Shown: piece after piece, positions 24,603 through 33,963 of the stretch | How the letters are laid out: each line of letters starts with the position of its first letter | Position numbering within the stretch: position 1 is the first letter of the stretch | Origin: a virus | Direction: 5' to 3' (one strand) | Virus record (IMG/VR): IMGVR_UViG_3300037225_000882 | Span: 1 to 50,933 of that record | Length of the DNA: 50,933 bases | The notes under the pieces: generated by a model | Told to the model about the DNA's origin: nothing | Database searches by the model: none | What the model saw: only the letters and a program-made list of their open reading frames with translations | Position numbers and translations under genes: made by a program

Positions 24603-25784
24603 GTGAAGATATTGCTCAATAGCCTAAAAAATGTTGCTTCTGTAAACGTTGATAATTACGAAAAAATTCAATTATCAAACAAATTATCATTAATCAACGA
24701 ATACGATATTAGGAACATACTTAGTGCTACCGAAATATTTGATAGTGAGAGAGAAGCAAGTGAAATTTATAGAATTTACGGTAAAATTGACTATATTTCG
24801 CTATTGAATGGATTAAAAAACAACTACACTCAATTCTCAGACTTTTTTTATCCACAATTCAGTGGTAATAGTAAAAATATTCTTAATTCTTTTGACTTTT
24901 ATCTTGTTAAACCAGCAAGTAGTGGTTATACACAAATTCTTAGCGGAGGAAGTACAATATTATGGACAAGATATTTTCAGGTAATTGCAACACCAAATGA
25001 ATTTGAAATATTTCCTGCTGGTTTTTCAAATAATGTATATGGAGAACAAGCATATGCATTTACATTTAATAAAGATTTTGATGTTTCGCCATATCTTGAT
25101 CAGTTCGGATTTCCATTAACCGAATTATTTTTATATGCACAATATAAGCCAACAGCCAATGGTTTAAACGCACCAGAAATGTTATCAGGTACAGTCTGGT
25201 CAGCAAGTGGTATTTCAAGCAGTTTTGCGTTTGCACCAATAGCATTAAACATCGGTGATTATGTTGAATCATTTTTTGGTGCTAAAATCGGTGATTTAAT
25301 TGAATATTCAAATATAGACTTTCTTCAGGTACAATTATTGCCACAAACATTTTATATTCAAACACCTTATAAAGACATCAGTGGTAATAGCAAAAATCTA
25401 ATCTGGAAATACAATCCATTTATTTCATTTCCATTAAGATATTTTGCAGATGAATTAAATCAGGTAAACACTGGCAGTACCTCATACGATCAAACAATAG
25501 CAATACCATATTATGCAACACCAATTGATATTTATGGTAATTTTGTATGGAGAGATATATTATCACAAGGATATACTGACCCAACAACCAATTTAGGGGT
25601 TAATTATCCTTTCATGAATAAAAAAAGATATTTATTTTCAAATTTTGTATTAGATATAACACCAGATTTGAATGATACGGACACTTTAGCTGCATTTGCA
25701 GAAGTATGGTATAGCAGATATGCCACAAAAATAACAACAGTACCGATTACTGATATTAGTAACATTGGAAAACCATGTCTATAA
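24603..25784 (+). CDS. Hypothetical virion-type protein, 393 aa
   Basis: Starts at GTG (24603), chosen because it lies 9 nt after a strong late-type promoter motif and the frame is continuous from there (MKILLNSLKNVASVN). No ATG fits better. The protein is beta-rich, with many Tyr/Phe/Asn and short hydrophobic strands, no signal peptide and no catalytic motif. It overlaps the next gene by 10 nt. I infer a structural role, probably baseplate or tail fibre connector, from the promoter type and neighbours. Confidence 0.6.
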   Translation: MKILLNSLKNVASVNVDNYEKIQLSNKLSLINEYDIRNILSATEIFDSEREASEIYRIYGKIDYISLLNGLKNNYTQFSDFFYPQFSGNSKNILNSFDFYLVKPASSGYTQILSGGSTILWTRYFQVIATPNEFEIFPAGFSNNVYGEQAYAFTFNKDFDVSPYLDQFGFPLTELFLYAQYKPTANGLNAPEMLSGTVWSASGISSSFAFAPIALNIGDYVESFFGAKIGDLIEYSNIDFLQVQLLPQTFYIQTPYKDISGNSKNLIWKYNPFISFPLRYFADELNQVNTGSTSYDQTIAIPYYATPIDIYGNFVWRDILSQGYTDPTTNLGVNYPFMNKKRYLFSNFVLDITPDLNDTDTLAAFAEVWYSRYATKITTVPITDISNIGKPCL

Positions 25785-26647
25785 TTAGAGAAAAAATAAG
25801 ATTTAATACCAGCTTGGTTAGTATTAGTGGTAACACAGGCAATACATTTACTGGTAATACAATGAATTTAATAATTTCATTAGGTTCAAATGAAAATTTT
25901 ATTGAATATGGAGAAGACATTGATAATTTAACACAATTTATTGCTCTTGATTTAGTAAATCCAGTAATCGATGGAGAAGTACGAAGATTTAAATTAGTTC
26001 CTGCACCAACAAATGATATTTTACTTCAATTTTTCTTTTATAATGTAACTGCAAGCACATATCAGACAACATTTACTGCTGCTGGCTTTACAAATGATGA
26101 AATAAGTAATAATAATGATAATTTACTTAACAGCTTCTTTATTTTAGATTTTTATGATACAGCCGATCTTAATAGTCAAACAAAAATATTCACAACATAT
26201 TTAACAAAAATTTTACAACCATATCATATTTCATTATCAACATACACTCCAGAATATCTCATTGGAACAACTGTAAGCAATCAATTATATCCTTGGTATA
26301 TTCCATTATCATATATAAATGCACAAACTGGTTCGACTGTTATTGGATATGTTAAATTTAGTTTTTATAATGCCAAAACTGGCAACATAACACCATTTTA
26401 TAATCAAGATAATGAAAGTCTGACAACATCTGAAAGAATATTTTTTAAAGCACAATTGGATTTAACCAATATGACTTGGAAAATGTTAACTACTGTATAT
26501 TCGTATATTAAAGCAAAAGAAATTGCTAATAATAATTTATATGTTAATAAGGTTAATAATACTGTAGGTAATATGGATAATTTGCAACAAAATCCACCAA
26601 GCGGTAATACATATAATTATAAGACAAACACTTATATTATTACGTAA
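25775..26647 (+). CDS. Hypothetical virion-type protein, 290 aa
   Basis: The start overlaps the previous gene by 10 nt, so it is translationally coupled. Beta-rich, Asn/Thr-rich, with a 30-residue Asn/Pro/Gly tail that looks flexible. 'IEYGEDIDNLTQFIALDLVNPVIDGE' and 'LYPWYIPLSYINAQTGSTVIGYVKFSFYN' suggest a jelly-roll-like sandwich. No family recognised. It is convergent with the 944-aa fibre-type gene. The 44-nt gap between them shows no hairpin. Confidence 0.6.
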   Translation: MSIIREKIRFNTSLVSISGNTGNTFTGNTMNLIISLGSNENFIEYGEDIDNLTQFIALDLVNPVIDGEVRRFKLVPAPTNDILLQFFFYNVTASTYQTTFTAAGFTNDEISNNNDNLLNSFFILDFYDTADLNSQTKIFTTYLTKILQPYHISLSTYTPEYLIGTTVSNQLYPWYIPLSYINAQTGSTVIGYVKFSFYNAKTGNITPFYNQDNESLTTSERIFFKAQLDLTNMTWKMLTTVYSYIKAKEIANNNLYVNKVNNTVGNMDNLQQNPPSGNTYNYKTNTYIIT

Positions 26648-26691
26648 CCTATTCTTGTTTTCCTTGATGTTTTTATATTTGATAATTTAAT

Positions 26692-29526
26692 TTAAAACCA
26701 CCATAATGTTCTCCACATTTCCTGACCAGTGTGACGCATTATATATACATATTTAAGACCATCAACGGTAGTTAATACTTCCATTCTATTACCAATAATT
26801 GGAGTACTATGATTATATGGTGGTTGACCGATATTATTTACAGTTAATTTATTAACGTCAAGAACAAATGTTCTTTGTGTTGCAGCAGCATCACCTCTGT
26901 GTATTACAATATTATTAACACCATCATAACTATACATACAACCTGTAGTAAAAATTTCTGTTTGTGGTTGAATATAAATTGATAAATCCCAAGTGTTTTT
27001 GGTTATATCATATCTGTCAAAAACATTAGAACTACCACCTCTTGTACACCATATATATCTTCCTTTATTAGCTGTTACTGTTGTTCCATATACCCAAATT
27101 GGTTTTATCGATGCGCCTCTTGCTGGAACACCTAATATTGTATATGTAGATGTTGTATCGGGTGCTGTAATAGAACCAAATGTTAATACTGTTGCCGTAT
27201 TTGAGGCTATTAATGATTCTTGACACAAACCAGTCCCTGAAGTTATTCTGACTTTTTTGGCTGCCCATTGATTTACCGTCCAGTTTTTTGTCGTATCACC
27301 TAATGTAGTTGCAGCAACGTTACCAGTAACTAAGCCAAATGTATCCATTATTATATATTTGGTTGTATTGTCTGGTGTAAATGTTTGAAGACCATATTTT
27401 AATGCGGTTGCAGTATTTCCAGTAATTGCAACTTCGCTACCAACACCAGTACCAGCAAGTATTCTATATTTATAACCATTCCATTGATTTGAATACCATG
27501 CTTTTGTGGTATCTGCCAACGTATATGTAGTACCACTAACTGCTCTACCAACATTAATATAATTACTTGCTTTCCATTGTTCATCTCTACCAAATGCTTC
27601 TGGTTGTGCTATCACATATCTTGACGCAACTGTGGCTGAGGTGATTGTTGCTACAACTAAAGACGTTGCAGTATTTGAAGTAATTCTTCTGATTTGTGTT
27701 GTTGTAGGAGCATAACTTGCATTATATAATGTTACTAATTTACCTGTATGTTCATTAGCTGTCCAGTTTTTTGATGCATCAACAATTAACGTGGTTGTCT
27801 GAGATAATGATGCTGCTGCACTTCCTGCTGCTGTTATTATAATATCAAATGTTGTTATTGAATCACAAGCTAATATTGAATATGTTGTATTCCAAGTAGC
27901 ACCACTACAACCACCAACAGTAATGCTGTTTCCCACATAAAAATTATGACTTGTTGAAGTTGTGATTCTACCAACAGTACCAGTAGTTGTTATGTTTACG
28001 GTTAGTGCATTATCGCCACCACCACTAATTTTTGTTGTTGATTTACCAGCACCAGTTGTATAAGTTAATCCAGCCGAGTATAATTCAACCCCCGTAACAA
28101 CACCAGCAGTCACTGATGTCACCCTGCCTTTACCAACAGTACCACCAGCAGTAATATTAAATGTATCACCCACAGCATATCCTGTGCCACCAACAGTTGG
28201 AGTAGCATTCAATGCTGTTATTCCACCAGTATTTCTAACCCCCGTTGACATTTCAATAGGAGCTTGACTACCATAAATGATTGAAATATTATTAGTATTT
28301 CCATAATCAATATACGGTGAAGTACACCACATATCTGCATTAATCAAATAATTATACATGGATGCTTGCGCATGTCCAGCTAAATGTATTAAATTTGTAT
28401 TACCCCAGATTTCAAAAACACTGGTATTATTTGGTTGAGTTTTCCAAGGTCTGGAAATTTCGAATAAAGTAGATGTGTTTCCAACAATTTTCTCAAACTG
28501 TCCAATACCAACACCACCCGTAATTTTTACTCCATAATTTGAATAAGCATCAACAGTATACGTATCACCACTTTTTGATATTGTTCTTGCACCACCACTT
28601 GTTGCTGTTCTTCCTGTTAAAAATGCGCCACTCTTTTCATCAATTGTTTCAATGCTTGCATCTGTACTTATAACAGCAAGAATATTTTGTGCCAATCCTG
28701 TTTTATTTATCCAAGTATCTGATAAAACATCATAATATTGCAATGCTGCAGTTGTGCCTATTCCACTAAATAACCATATACCTCCAGTTAAAAGCATAAA
28801 TGTTGATGTGGCATCTGGAACAGGACTCATTGTAGGTACTGTAATTGTTGTTGATTCAATATAATATAAGGTTTGTGAAGCAGCAGCAGCAGATGGTACG
28901 GTATAAGGTGTAATAATGCTAAATGACATATTATTCCAATTATCAATATGCTGAAAATTTGCATCATAAAGATATAAGTTTGTTGCATCATTATATATTA
29001 CTTTTCTTATTTGGCTTGCACCACCACCATAAACAAGCCTAACCTGATATCCAACCCATTGATTTATTCTCCATCTTTTTGTTGTATCTGTAAGTTGTGA
29101 AGCAGTTGCTGTTGTTGGTGTTCCGTGGTCTTCAATATTATTAACGGCTGTTGAGGATATTGTTAGTTCTTGACCAAGACCAGTACCTGAAGTTATTCTT
29201 ATTTTATTACCTGTTAATATGTCTGATTGTATTCCTGCAATTTTTAATGTTGTTGACGTAGCAGCTAAAACATTACCACGATTACCCTGTTTTGTTTGAT
29301 ATTTTAAACTTGCCACAACAGTTGGTGTTTGATTGGGTGTGGCTAATTGCTGCCAAGTATCTGCCCATGCATCAAATCTCCAAAATGTTGTACTAAAATA
29401 ATAAAAATATCTAACATCATCACTACATGTTGCTGATATTGCTGCTGTTGCAACTGGAGCAAATCTTGTCCATTCCCAAACAGGTGCATCAACTATTTTT
29501 CTTAAATTATTACTTAAAATACCCAT
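26692..29526 (-). CDS. Repeat-containing tail fibre/baseplate periphery protein, 944 aa
   Basis: It contains at least four clear and two weaker copies of a repeat of about 40 residues with the pattern 'DTTK.W..NQW.GY..RI..GTG.G.E..I..NTAT.L'. Clear examples are near residues 137-180, 590-640, 680-725 and 740-790. Between them are Gly/Thr-rich beta stretches, one with 'ATPTVGGTGYAVGDTFNITAGG'. This style is common in long tail appendages. The N-terminus MGILSNNLRKIVDAPVWEWTRF probably attaches to the baseplate. It is the last gene of an operon with the 178-aa, 751-aa and 461-aa genes. Confidence 0.65.
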   Translation of the reverse strand: MGILSNNLRKIVDAPVWEWTRFAPVATAAISATCSDDVRYFYYFSTTFWRFDAWADTWQQLATPNQTPTVVASLKYQTKQGNRGNVLAATSTTLKIAGIQSDILTGNKIRITSGTGLGQELTISSTAVNNIEDHGTPTTATASQLTDTTKRWRINQWVGYQVRLVYGGGASQIRKVIYNDATNLYLYDANFQHIDNWNNMSFSIITPYTVPSAAAASQTLYYIESTTITVPTMSPVPDATSTFMLLTGGIWLFSGIGTTAALQYYDVLSDTWINKTGLAQNILAVISTDASIETIDEKSGAFLTGRTATSGGARTISKSGDTYTVDAYSNYGVKITGGVGIGQFEKIVGNTSTLFEISRPWKTQPNNTSVFEIWGNTNLIHLAGHAQASMYNYLINADMWCTSPYIDYGNTNNISIIYGSQAPIEMSTGVRNTGGITALNATPTVGGTGYAVGDTFNITAGGTVGKGRVTSVTAGVVTGVELYSAGLTYTTGAGKSTTKISGGGDNALTVNITTTGTVGRITTSTSHNFYVGNSITVGGCSGATWNTTYSILACDSITTFDIIITAAGSAAASLSQTTTLIVDASKNWTANEHTGKLVTLYNASYAPTTTQIRRITSNTATSLVVATITSATVASRYVIAQPEAFGRDEQWKASNYINVGRAVSGTTYTLADTTKAWYSNQWNGYKYRILAGTGVGSEVAITGNTATALKYGLQTFTPDNTTKYIIMDTFGLVTGNVAATTLGDTTKNWTVNQWAAKKVRITSGTGLCQESLIASNTATVLTFGSITAPDTTSTYTILGVPARGASIKPIWVYGTTVTANKGRYIWCTRGGSSNVFDRYDITKNTWDLSIYIQPQTEIFTTGCMYSYDGVNNIVIHRGDAAATQRTFVLDVNKLTVNNIGQPPYNHSTPIIGNRMEVLTTVDGLKYVYIMRHTGQEMWRTLWWF

Positions 29527-29540
29527 TATTATATTATTTG

Positions 29541-30077
29541 TTAATTAAATATTATATTGCTTCTTAATGTATTATACGCAACCCTTGCCCAATCAATAAT
29601 TTGATATCTTGAATCAACTCCTGCGAGTTGTCCCACTGATGTTACAGTACCTGCACTTGTTAATGTACCGCTTACTGCTGTTGTTGGTGCAGAACTTACT
29701 GTTATTGATGGCATTACTTCAACAGCTATTTTTTGTCTATTATTAGAATCAACCGTTCCGTTTGATTCCATTACATCAATTAATCTTCTTAATAATATTG
29801 CTTCTTCTGAACGTTTCGTGTCTTGAAGAATATCATCATAAAATATTTCCAATGCATCATAATTATTCATTGCTGTTGTATTATATCCTAATGTAACAAT
29901 ATTATTAACAACTGTTGCTGTTAATCCTGTATTATTAAATTGATATAATACTGGTTTTGCAGAATTACTTACATTTGTTATCATCAACAAACCTTGTAGA
30001 TATACTAAAGTATAATCATTAAAGACAATTGTTTTTGCTGCTGCGTTAAAATTATAATTGGTTATTAGTAATTTCAT
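29541..30077 (-). CDS. Hypothetical virion-operon protein, 178 aa
   Basis: The ATG overlaps the stop of the 751-aa fibre gene (ATGA-type), and the stop is 14 nt before the 944-aa gene, so all three are co-translated. The first 80 residues are beta-rich (TIVFNDYTLVYLQGLLMITNV). They are followed by a helix (EEAILLRRLIDVME) and a Ser/Thr/Ala-rich linker, then a short conserved-looking tail. A small connector or chaperone for the neighbouring fibres is plausible. No family recognised. Confidence 0.6.
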   Translation of the reverse strand: MKLLITNYNFNAAAKTIVFNDYTLVYLQGLLMITNVSNSAKPVLYQFNNTGLTATVVNNIVTLGYNTTAMNNYDALEIFYDDILQDTKRSEEAILLRRLIDVMESNGTVDSNNRQKIAVEVMPSITVSSAPTTAVSGTLTSAGTVTSVGQLAGVDSRYQIIDWARVAYNTLRSNIIFN

Positions 30078-32329
30078 GACATTGCTATTTGATATGCAAT
30101 CATATTATTATTTATTTGTGCTATACATGAAATAAATACTTGTGTTTGTAAAAAAGAATTGGCTAAATTACCGCCAAGACATAATGAATTTCCAGCAGTT
30201 GTTGCGCATACTGCTGTACCACCAGATAACAAATAACCTGCAGCTAATACTCCATTTAAACAAGTTGCATTAGTAGCAGTTATTGTACTGCCTGTATTAA
30301 GATAGTATGCACTTAAATGATTATTTAATTTATTTGAGTCACTTGCACAAGCAACAGTAATAGTAGAACCTGTATTAAGATAATATGATGCAGATTTATT
30401 ATTTAATTTTGCTGAATCTGCTGCACAAGCATTTATGCCTAAGAAACAAGAAGGTACACATCCATAAAGAGCTAGTGAATTTATACTTGTTGAACCAGTA
30501 TTAAGATAATAAGCAGGTAATTGATTATTTAATTTAGCACTATCACTTGCACAAGCATTTACTCCAAGAAAACAAGTAGGTACACAACCGCATAAACCCA
30601 ATGAATTTGCTGCAGTACTGCCACTTAAAAGAAAACTTGTTGGTACGCATCCACAAAGATTTTTTGCACCGACTGCACAAGTTGCACATATTGCAGTACT
30701 ACCTGTATTAAGATAATATGCGGGTAACTTGTTATTTAATTTTGCTGAATCGGCAGCACAAGCAGTTGTACCAAGAAAACACGATGGTGAACAGTTACAG
30801 AATATTGTTGAACCAGTATTAAGATAATATGATGCACTTTGATTATTTAATTTTGAACTGTTAATTGCCGTGTCACCTGACAAAAGAAATGAAGCAGGTA
30901 CACAACCACAAAGATTTTTAGCACCAACTGCACAAGTAGCGCATATTGCTGTACTACCAGATAATAAAAATGATAATGGAACACAACCACATAATGCTTT
31001 TGAATTAATACTACTTGTCGAACATAATGCTGTTGAACCCGTATTAAGATAATATGATGCACTTTGATTATTTAATTTTGAACTATTAACAGCAGTTCCA
31101 CCTGATAAAAGAAAACTTGCAGGTACACAACCACAAAGTGCTTTTGAATTAATAGAACTTGTTGCACAGATAGCTGTACTACCTGTATTAAGATAGTATG
31201 TAGGTAATTTATTATTAAAACAAGTTGAATTTACAGAATTAGTCGCACAAATAGCTGTACCACCTGATAATAAGAAACTTGCAGGTACACAACCACATAA
31301 TGCTTTTGAATTAATACTTGAAGTTGCACATATCGAAGTACCACCACTAAGTAAAAATGATGCTGGTACACAACCACATAATGTCAATGAATTTATTGCA
31401 GTTGTTGCACATATTGCAGTGCCACCACTTAACAAATATTGATTATGAGTGTGTCCAGTGTTACTTTTACCAGCTAAAGCATTAACAAGTCCCGTTACTT
31501 GATTTTGAGTAATTGTAATTCCTGATTGTTTAAAATGAATTGTTGTATCGCCCGTATGTGAAACAAATGCAATATTAGGTGCATAAATTCCTGTGTGGGT
31601 ATGTCCAGTACTTGATTTTCCTGCTAAATCTAACACTAAATTAGTTACTTGTCTTTCTGCAATAGTTATACCACTTTGTTTGAAATGTATCGTAGAATCA
31701 CTTGTATGCCCCGTTAAATCCGATTCAAGTGCATAGATATCTAAATTTGGTAAATTTGTAAGTCCACTATAAGGATGCGTATGTATTAAATTCGCTTTCT
31801 CTGATAATAAATTTGGAATTGTTGTACCAGTAAAAGCATTAAAATTGATGTTAGTAACACCAGAACCAGCAGCAATGATATTATTAATATTTAATCCACT
31901 ATCAACTAAACTACCGTTTGTAGTGATTGTTGGAATATTATTAATAATTCCATCAGCAATTTTATTGATTTTATTTTCGGTTTTACCACTAATAGATTTG
32001 ATATTGGTATTTAATGGTATTATTGTTTGAAATAATTGATTTAATGTAATATTATCTGATAATACTGTTGTTCCTGTTAATTGATTGTAATTAGTAACAT
32101 CAATAATATTTGATGGTGATATGTGATTTATCCATTCTGATATATTATTTTCTAAATTATTAACAATTGTTGTTCCAACAACTCTCCAGAAATAAATTGG
32201 TTGTATTTCATTCAGAATAAAATCAGAATATAATGATTGTTCTGTTCCACCTGTTGATGTATCAGAACTATTTTTTCTAATAATAGTGTTACCAAAATCT
32301 GTTCTATATATGTAATACAAATTAGTCAT
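30074..32329 (-). CDS. Tail fibre with Cys-rich repeats, 751 aa
   Basis: The N-terminal 250 residues contain an anchor and two copies of 'STIHFKQSGITI...QVT.LV..LAGKS.TGHTH'. From about residue 290 to 720 the protein is built of more than a dozen repeats of two alternating kinds: 'INSKALCGCVPASFLLSGGTA' and 'LNNKLPAYYLNTGSTAICAT'. They resemble the 'ADTLDG...FL' repeats of phage tail fibres, but Cys occurs at fixed sites (ICAT, CGCVP). It is probably a trimeric fibre or its adhesin stalk. The unusual Cys content may mean metal binding or disulfide cross-links. It is within the minus-strand fibre operon, 4 nt after the 461-aa gene. Confidence 0.7.
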   Translation of the reverse strand: MTNLYYIYRTDFGNTIIRKNSSDTSTGGTEQSLYSDFILNEIQPIYFWRVVGTTIVNNLENNISEWINHISPSNIIDVTNYNQLTGTTVLSDNITLNQLFQTIIPLNTNIKSISGKTENKINKIADGIINNIPTITTNGSLVDSGLNINNIIAAGSGVTNINFNAFTGTTIPNLLSEKANLIHTHPYSGLTNLPNLDIYALESDLTGHTSDSTIHFKQSGITIAERQVTNLVLDLAGKSSTGHTHTGIYAPNIAFVSHTGDTTIHFKQSGITITQNQVTGLVNALAGKSNTGHTHNQYLLSGGTAICATTAINSLTLCGCVPASFLLSGGTSICATSSINSKALCGCVPASFLLSGGTAICATNSVNSTCFNNKLPTYYLNTGSTAICATSSINSKALCGCVPASFLLSGGTAVNSSKLNNQSASYYLNTGSTALCSTSSINSKALCGCVPLSFLLSGSTAICATCAVGAKNLCGCVPASFLLSGDTAINSSKLNNQSASYYLNTGSTIFCNCSPSCFLGTTACAADSAKLNNKLPAYYLNTGSTAICATCAVGAKNLCGCVPTSFLLSGSTAANSLGLCGCVPTCFLGVNACASDSAKLNNQLPAYYLNTGSTSINSLALYGCVPSCFLGINACAADSAKLNNKSASYYLNTGSTITVACASDSNKLNNHLSAYYLNTGSTITATNATCLNGVLAAGYLLSGGTAVCATTAGNSLCLGGNLANSFLQTQVFISCIAQINNNMIAYQIAMS
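30250..31440 (-). repeat. Tandem coding repeats of the Cys-rich fibre
   Basis: Units of roughly 60 and 66 nt alternate across this stretch, with near-identical segments encoding LCGCVPASFLLSGG and YYLNTGSTA. This region is prone to recombination and copy-number change between relatives. Confidence 0.7.
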
Positions 32330-32333
32330 TTTT

Positions 32334-33719
32334 TTATATTTTTTCTATTCTTATCCACGATTCGTTCGGTACTGATAGAGCACTTCCACTGTCACCGATT
32401 CTAAAAACCATTAATTCTATATAATCATTAGCATATAATAATTTTGTATATGTGGGTATTTGACTTGTCCCCTCATTATCAAAGGTATTAATATCTCCAG
32501 ATGTGGTCGTTAATTGCGCAACATAATTAATTCCATTTTTTCTTACTGAACTACCAATAAGTTTTATACCCTCTGATTGATTAAGAATAGTTACCGAGTA
32601 TGATATATTATAATGACCAGTAGTTGTTATGTAAATACGAGAACCACCAGTAAAACTTATACTTTTTCCGCTATATTCCTGCGTGTCCCAATTAATTGGT
32701 GTTGGTATAATGTCATTTACTTCCAAATTTCCGACACTATCAACTAATTGAATGAATGAATTTAATGTTGAAGCATTAAATATTAAACTATTTGTTGTGG
32801 CAGATATTGACATATTAGAACCAGCCACTAACGATTTATTATTTACATTATTATTTATAATACCCACACTTAAAACATATCTATTACCTAAATTAGCAAC
32901 ATTTCTAATATTAGAAGCATATATATTTCCAGCATTATATACTGCTCCGTGAGAACTTACTGTTTTAATACTGATTTTTGGTTTTCTTGATGTTTTAACA
33001 ATTTCGAATTCTTTTTCGTCTTGGATAAAACCTAATATTTTCAAAGCATACTTGCTGACAAAAAATCTATCACCGTCAATATTTTCAATTGGATTTGCTT
33101 CAGCAAAACCTTCAAAAAGTAATGGTAAAGGATTACCCTTAATAAAAAGATATTCCTGACGTGAAGCAAAGTTTTTCAAAACTTGTTCATCATATGTGTT
33201 AACATCAACTCTATATTTAGTAAACAACGCAACTTCGTATATCATATCAACATTGGTGGGTTCTGGCATTTTAAATCTTAAATAAATAACTTCACCATTG
33301 TCCAATATTGGCACATCCATATATCTGAATTTACGTGGCTGTGGTATACGATATTTTTTACCAAGACGTGTACCTGCCTGCTTGTCGATACGTCTGATTG
33401 TAATATATGGCGTGGGAACATTGTGGTCTAAATCACTAAATTTCCATGTCTTACTGAATTCACCCCATCTGTCATTATCCATATAAAAAGTAGGGACGTT
33501 TCTATTATCAATAACTAATTTCATTCCGGTATCATTAACATAATCGAATAGTCCCTGATCTAAATCTTCAAGCAATATGGTTCTTGGAAAATATTTGGTG
33601 TTAACATCTGTCAAACGCATCAATTCTTCAATTCTATCTATACCATACTTAAGATATTCAGTACCAATTTTTGGTGGGTTGATATCAAGGGTTAATTTTA
33701 CTTTTTTTGGTAGTGACAT
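32334..33719 (-). CDS. Putative tail/fibre-network protein with C1q-like C-terminus, 461 aa
   Basis: The N-terminal 230 residues are a compact unknown domain (MSLPKKVKLTLDINPPKIGTEYLKYG, then 'NVPTFYMDNDRWGEFSKTW'). The C-terminal 150 residues (GGSRIYITTTGHYNISYSVTI, then 'YANDYIELMVFRIG') have the strand order of a C1q/TNF-like jelly roll, a fold used by phage receptor-binding tips. It is the first gene of the fibre operon, with a late-type motif 11 nt before the ATG. It is probably an attachment or receptor-binding component. Confidence 0.6.
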   Translation of the reverse strand: MSLPKKVKLTLDINPPKIGTEYLKYGIDRIEELMRLTDVNTKYFPRTILLEDLDQGLFDYVNDTGMKLVIDNRNVPTFYMDNDRWGEFSKTWKFSDLDHNVPTPYITIRRIDKQAGTRLGKKYRIPQPRKFRYMDVPILDNGEVIYLRFKMPEPTNVDMIYEVALFTKYRVDVNTYDEQVLKNFASRQEYLFIKGNPLPLLFEGFAEANPIENIDGDRFFVSKYALKILGFIQDEKEFEIVKTSRKPKISIKTVSSHGAVYNAGNIYASNIRNVANLGNRYVLSVGIINNNVNNKSLVAGSNMSISATTNSLIFNASTLNSFIQLVDSVGNLEVNDIIPTPINWDTQEYSGKSISFTGGSRIYITTTGHYNISYSVTILNQSEGIKLIGSSVRKNGINYVAQLTTTSGDINTFDNEGTSQIPTYTKLLYANDYIELMVFRIGDSGSALSVPNESWIRIEKI

Positions 33720-33730
33720 GAAAATAATTT

Positions 33731-33743
33731 ATTATAAATACTT
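33731..33743 (-). promoter_or_regulatory. Late-type promoter motif before the fibre operon
   Basis: The minus strand reads AAGTATTTATAAT, 11 nt before the ATG at 33719. It would drive 33719 to 26692. Confidence 0.55.
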
Positions 33744-33773
33744 GTATATTACTTATATTTTTTGTAATATTGC

Positions 33774-33788
33774 AAGTATTTATGTATA
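33774..33788 (+). promoter_or_regulatory. Late-type promoter motif before the RHH gene
   Basis: AAGTATTTATGTATA ends 16 nt before the ATG at 33805. With 33731-33743 it forms a divergent pair about 30 bp apart. Confidence 0.5.
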
Positions 33789-33804
33789 GCAAATAATAGA
33801 CAAT

Positions 33805-33963
33805 ATGAAAAATTTAAATAAAATCAAAATGCTTACTGTCAGAATTGATTCTGATTTAAATGAAAAATTTCAAAAGCATTGTAAAAAAAATGGATATGCG
33901 ATATCAAAAAGAATAAGAATATTAATGGAAAACGATATAAATGGAAATAGAAATATTAGTTAA
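33805..33963 (+). CDS. Small ribbon-helix-helix (Arc/CopG-like) protein, 52 aa
   Basis: 'MLTVRIDSDLNEKFQKHCKKNGYAISKRIRILMENDI' gives the RHH order: a beta strand (LTVRI), helix A (DLNEKFQKHCKKNG) and helix B (ISKRIRILMEND). These proteins bind DNA as dimers of strands. The gene overlaps the start of the Vsr-like endonuclease (33941) by 23 nt in another frame, so the two are co-transcribed. It may repress the endonuclease or the divergent fibre operon. It is too short to be found by length-filtered gene calling. Confidence 0.65.
   Translation: MKNLNKIKMLTVRIDSDLNEKFQKHCKKNGYAISKRIRILMENDINGNRNIS

Noticed and set aside
30870-31052. Plus-strand ORF inside the Cys-rich fibre gene
   Set aside because: It is the antisense reading of tandem repeats. 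The minus frame is clearly the coding one.
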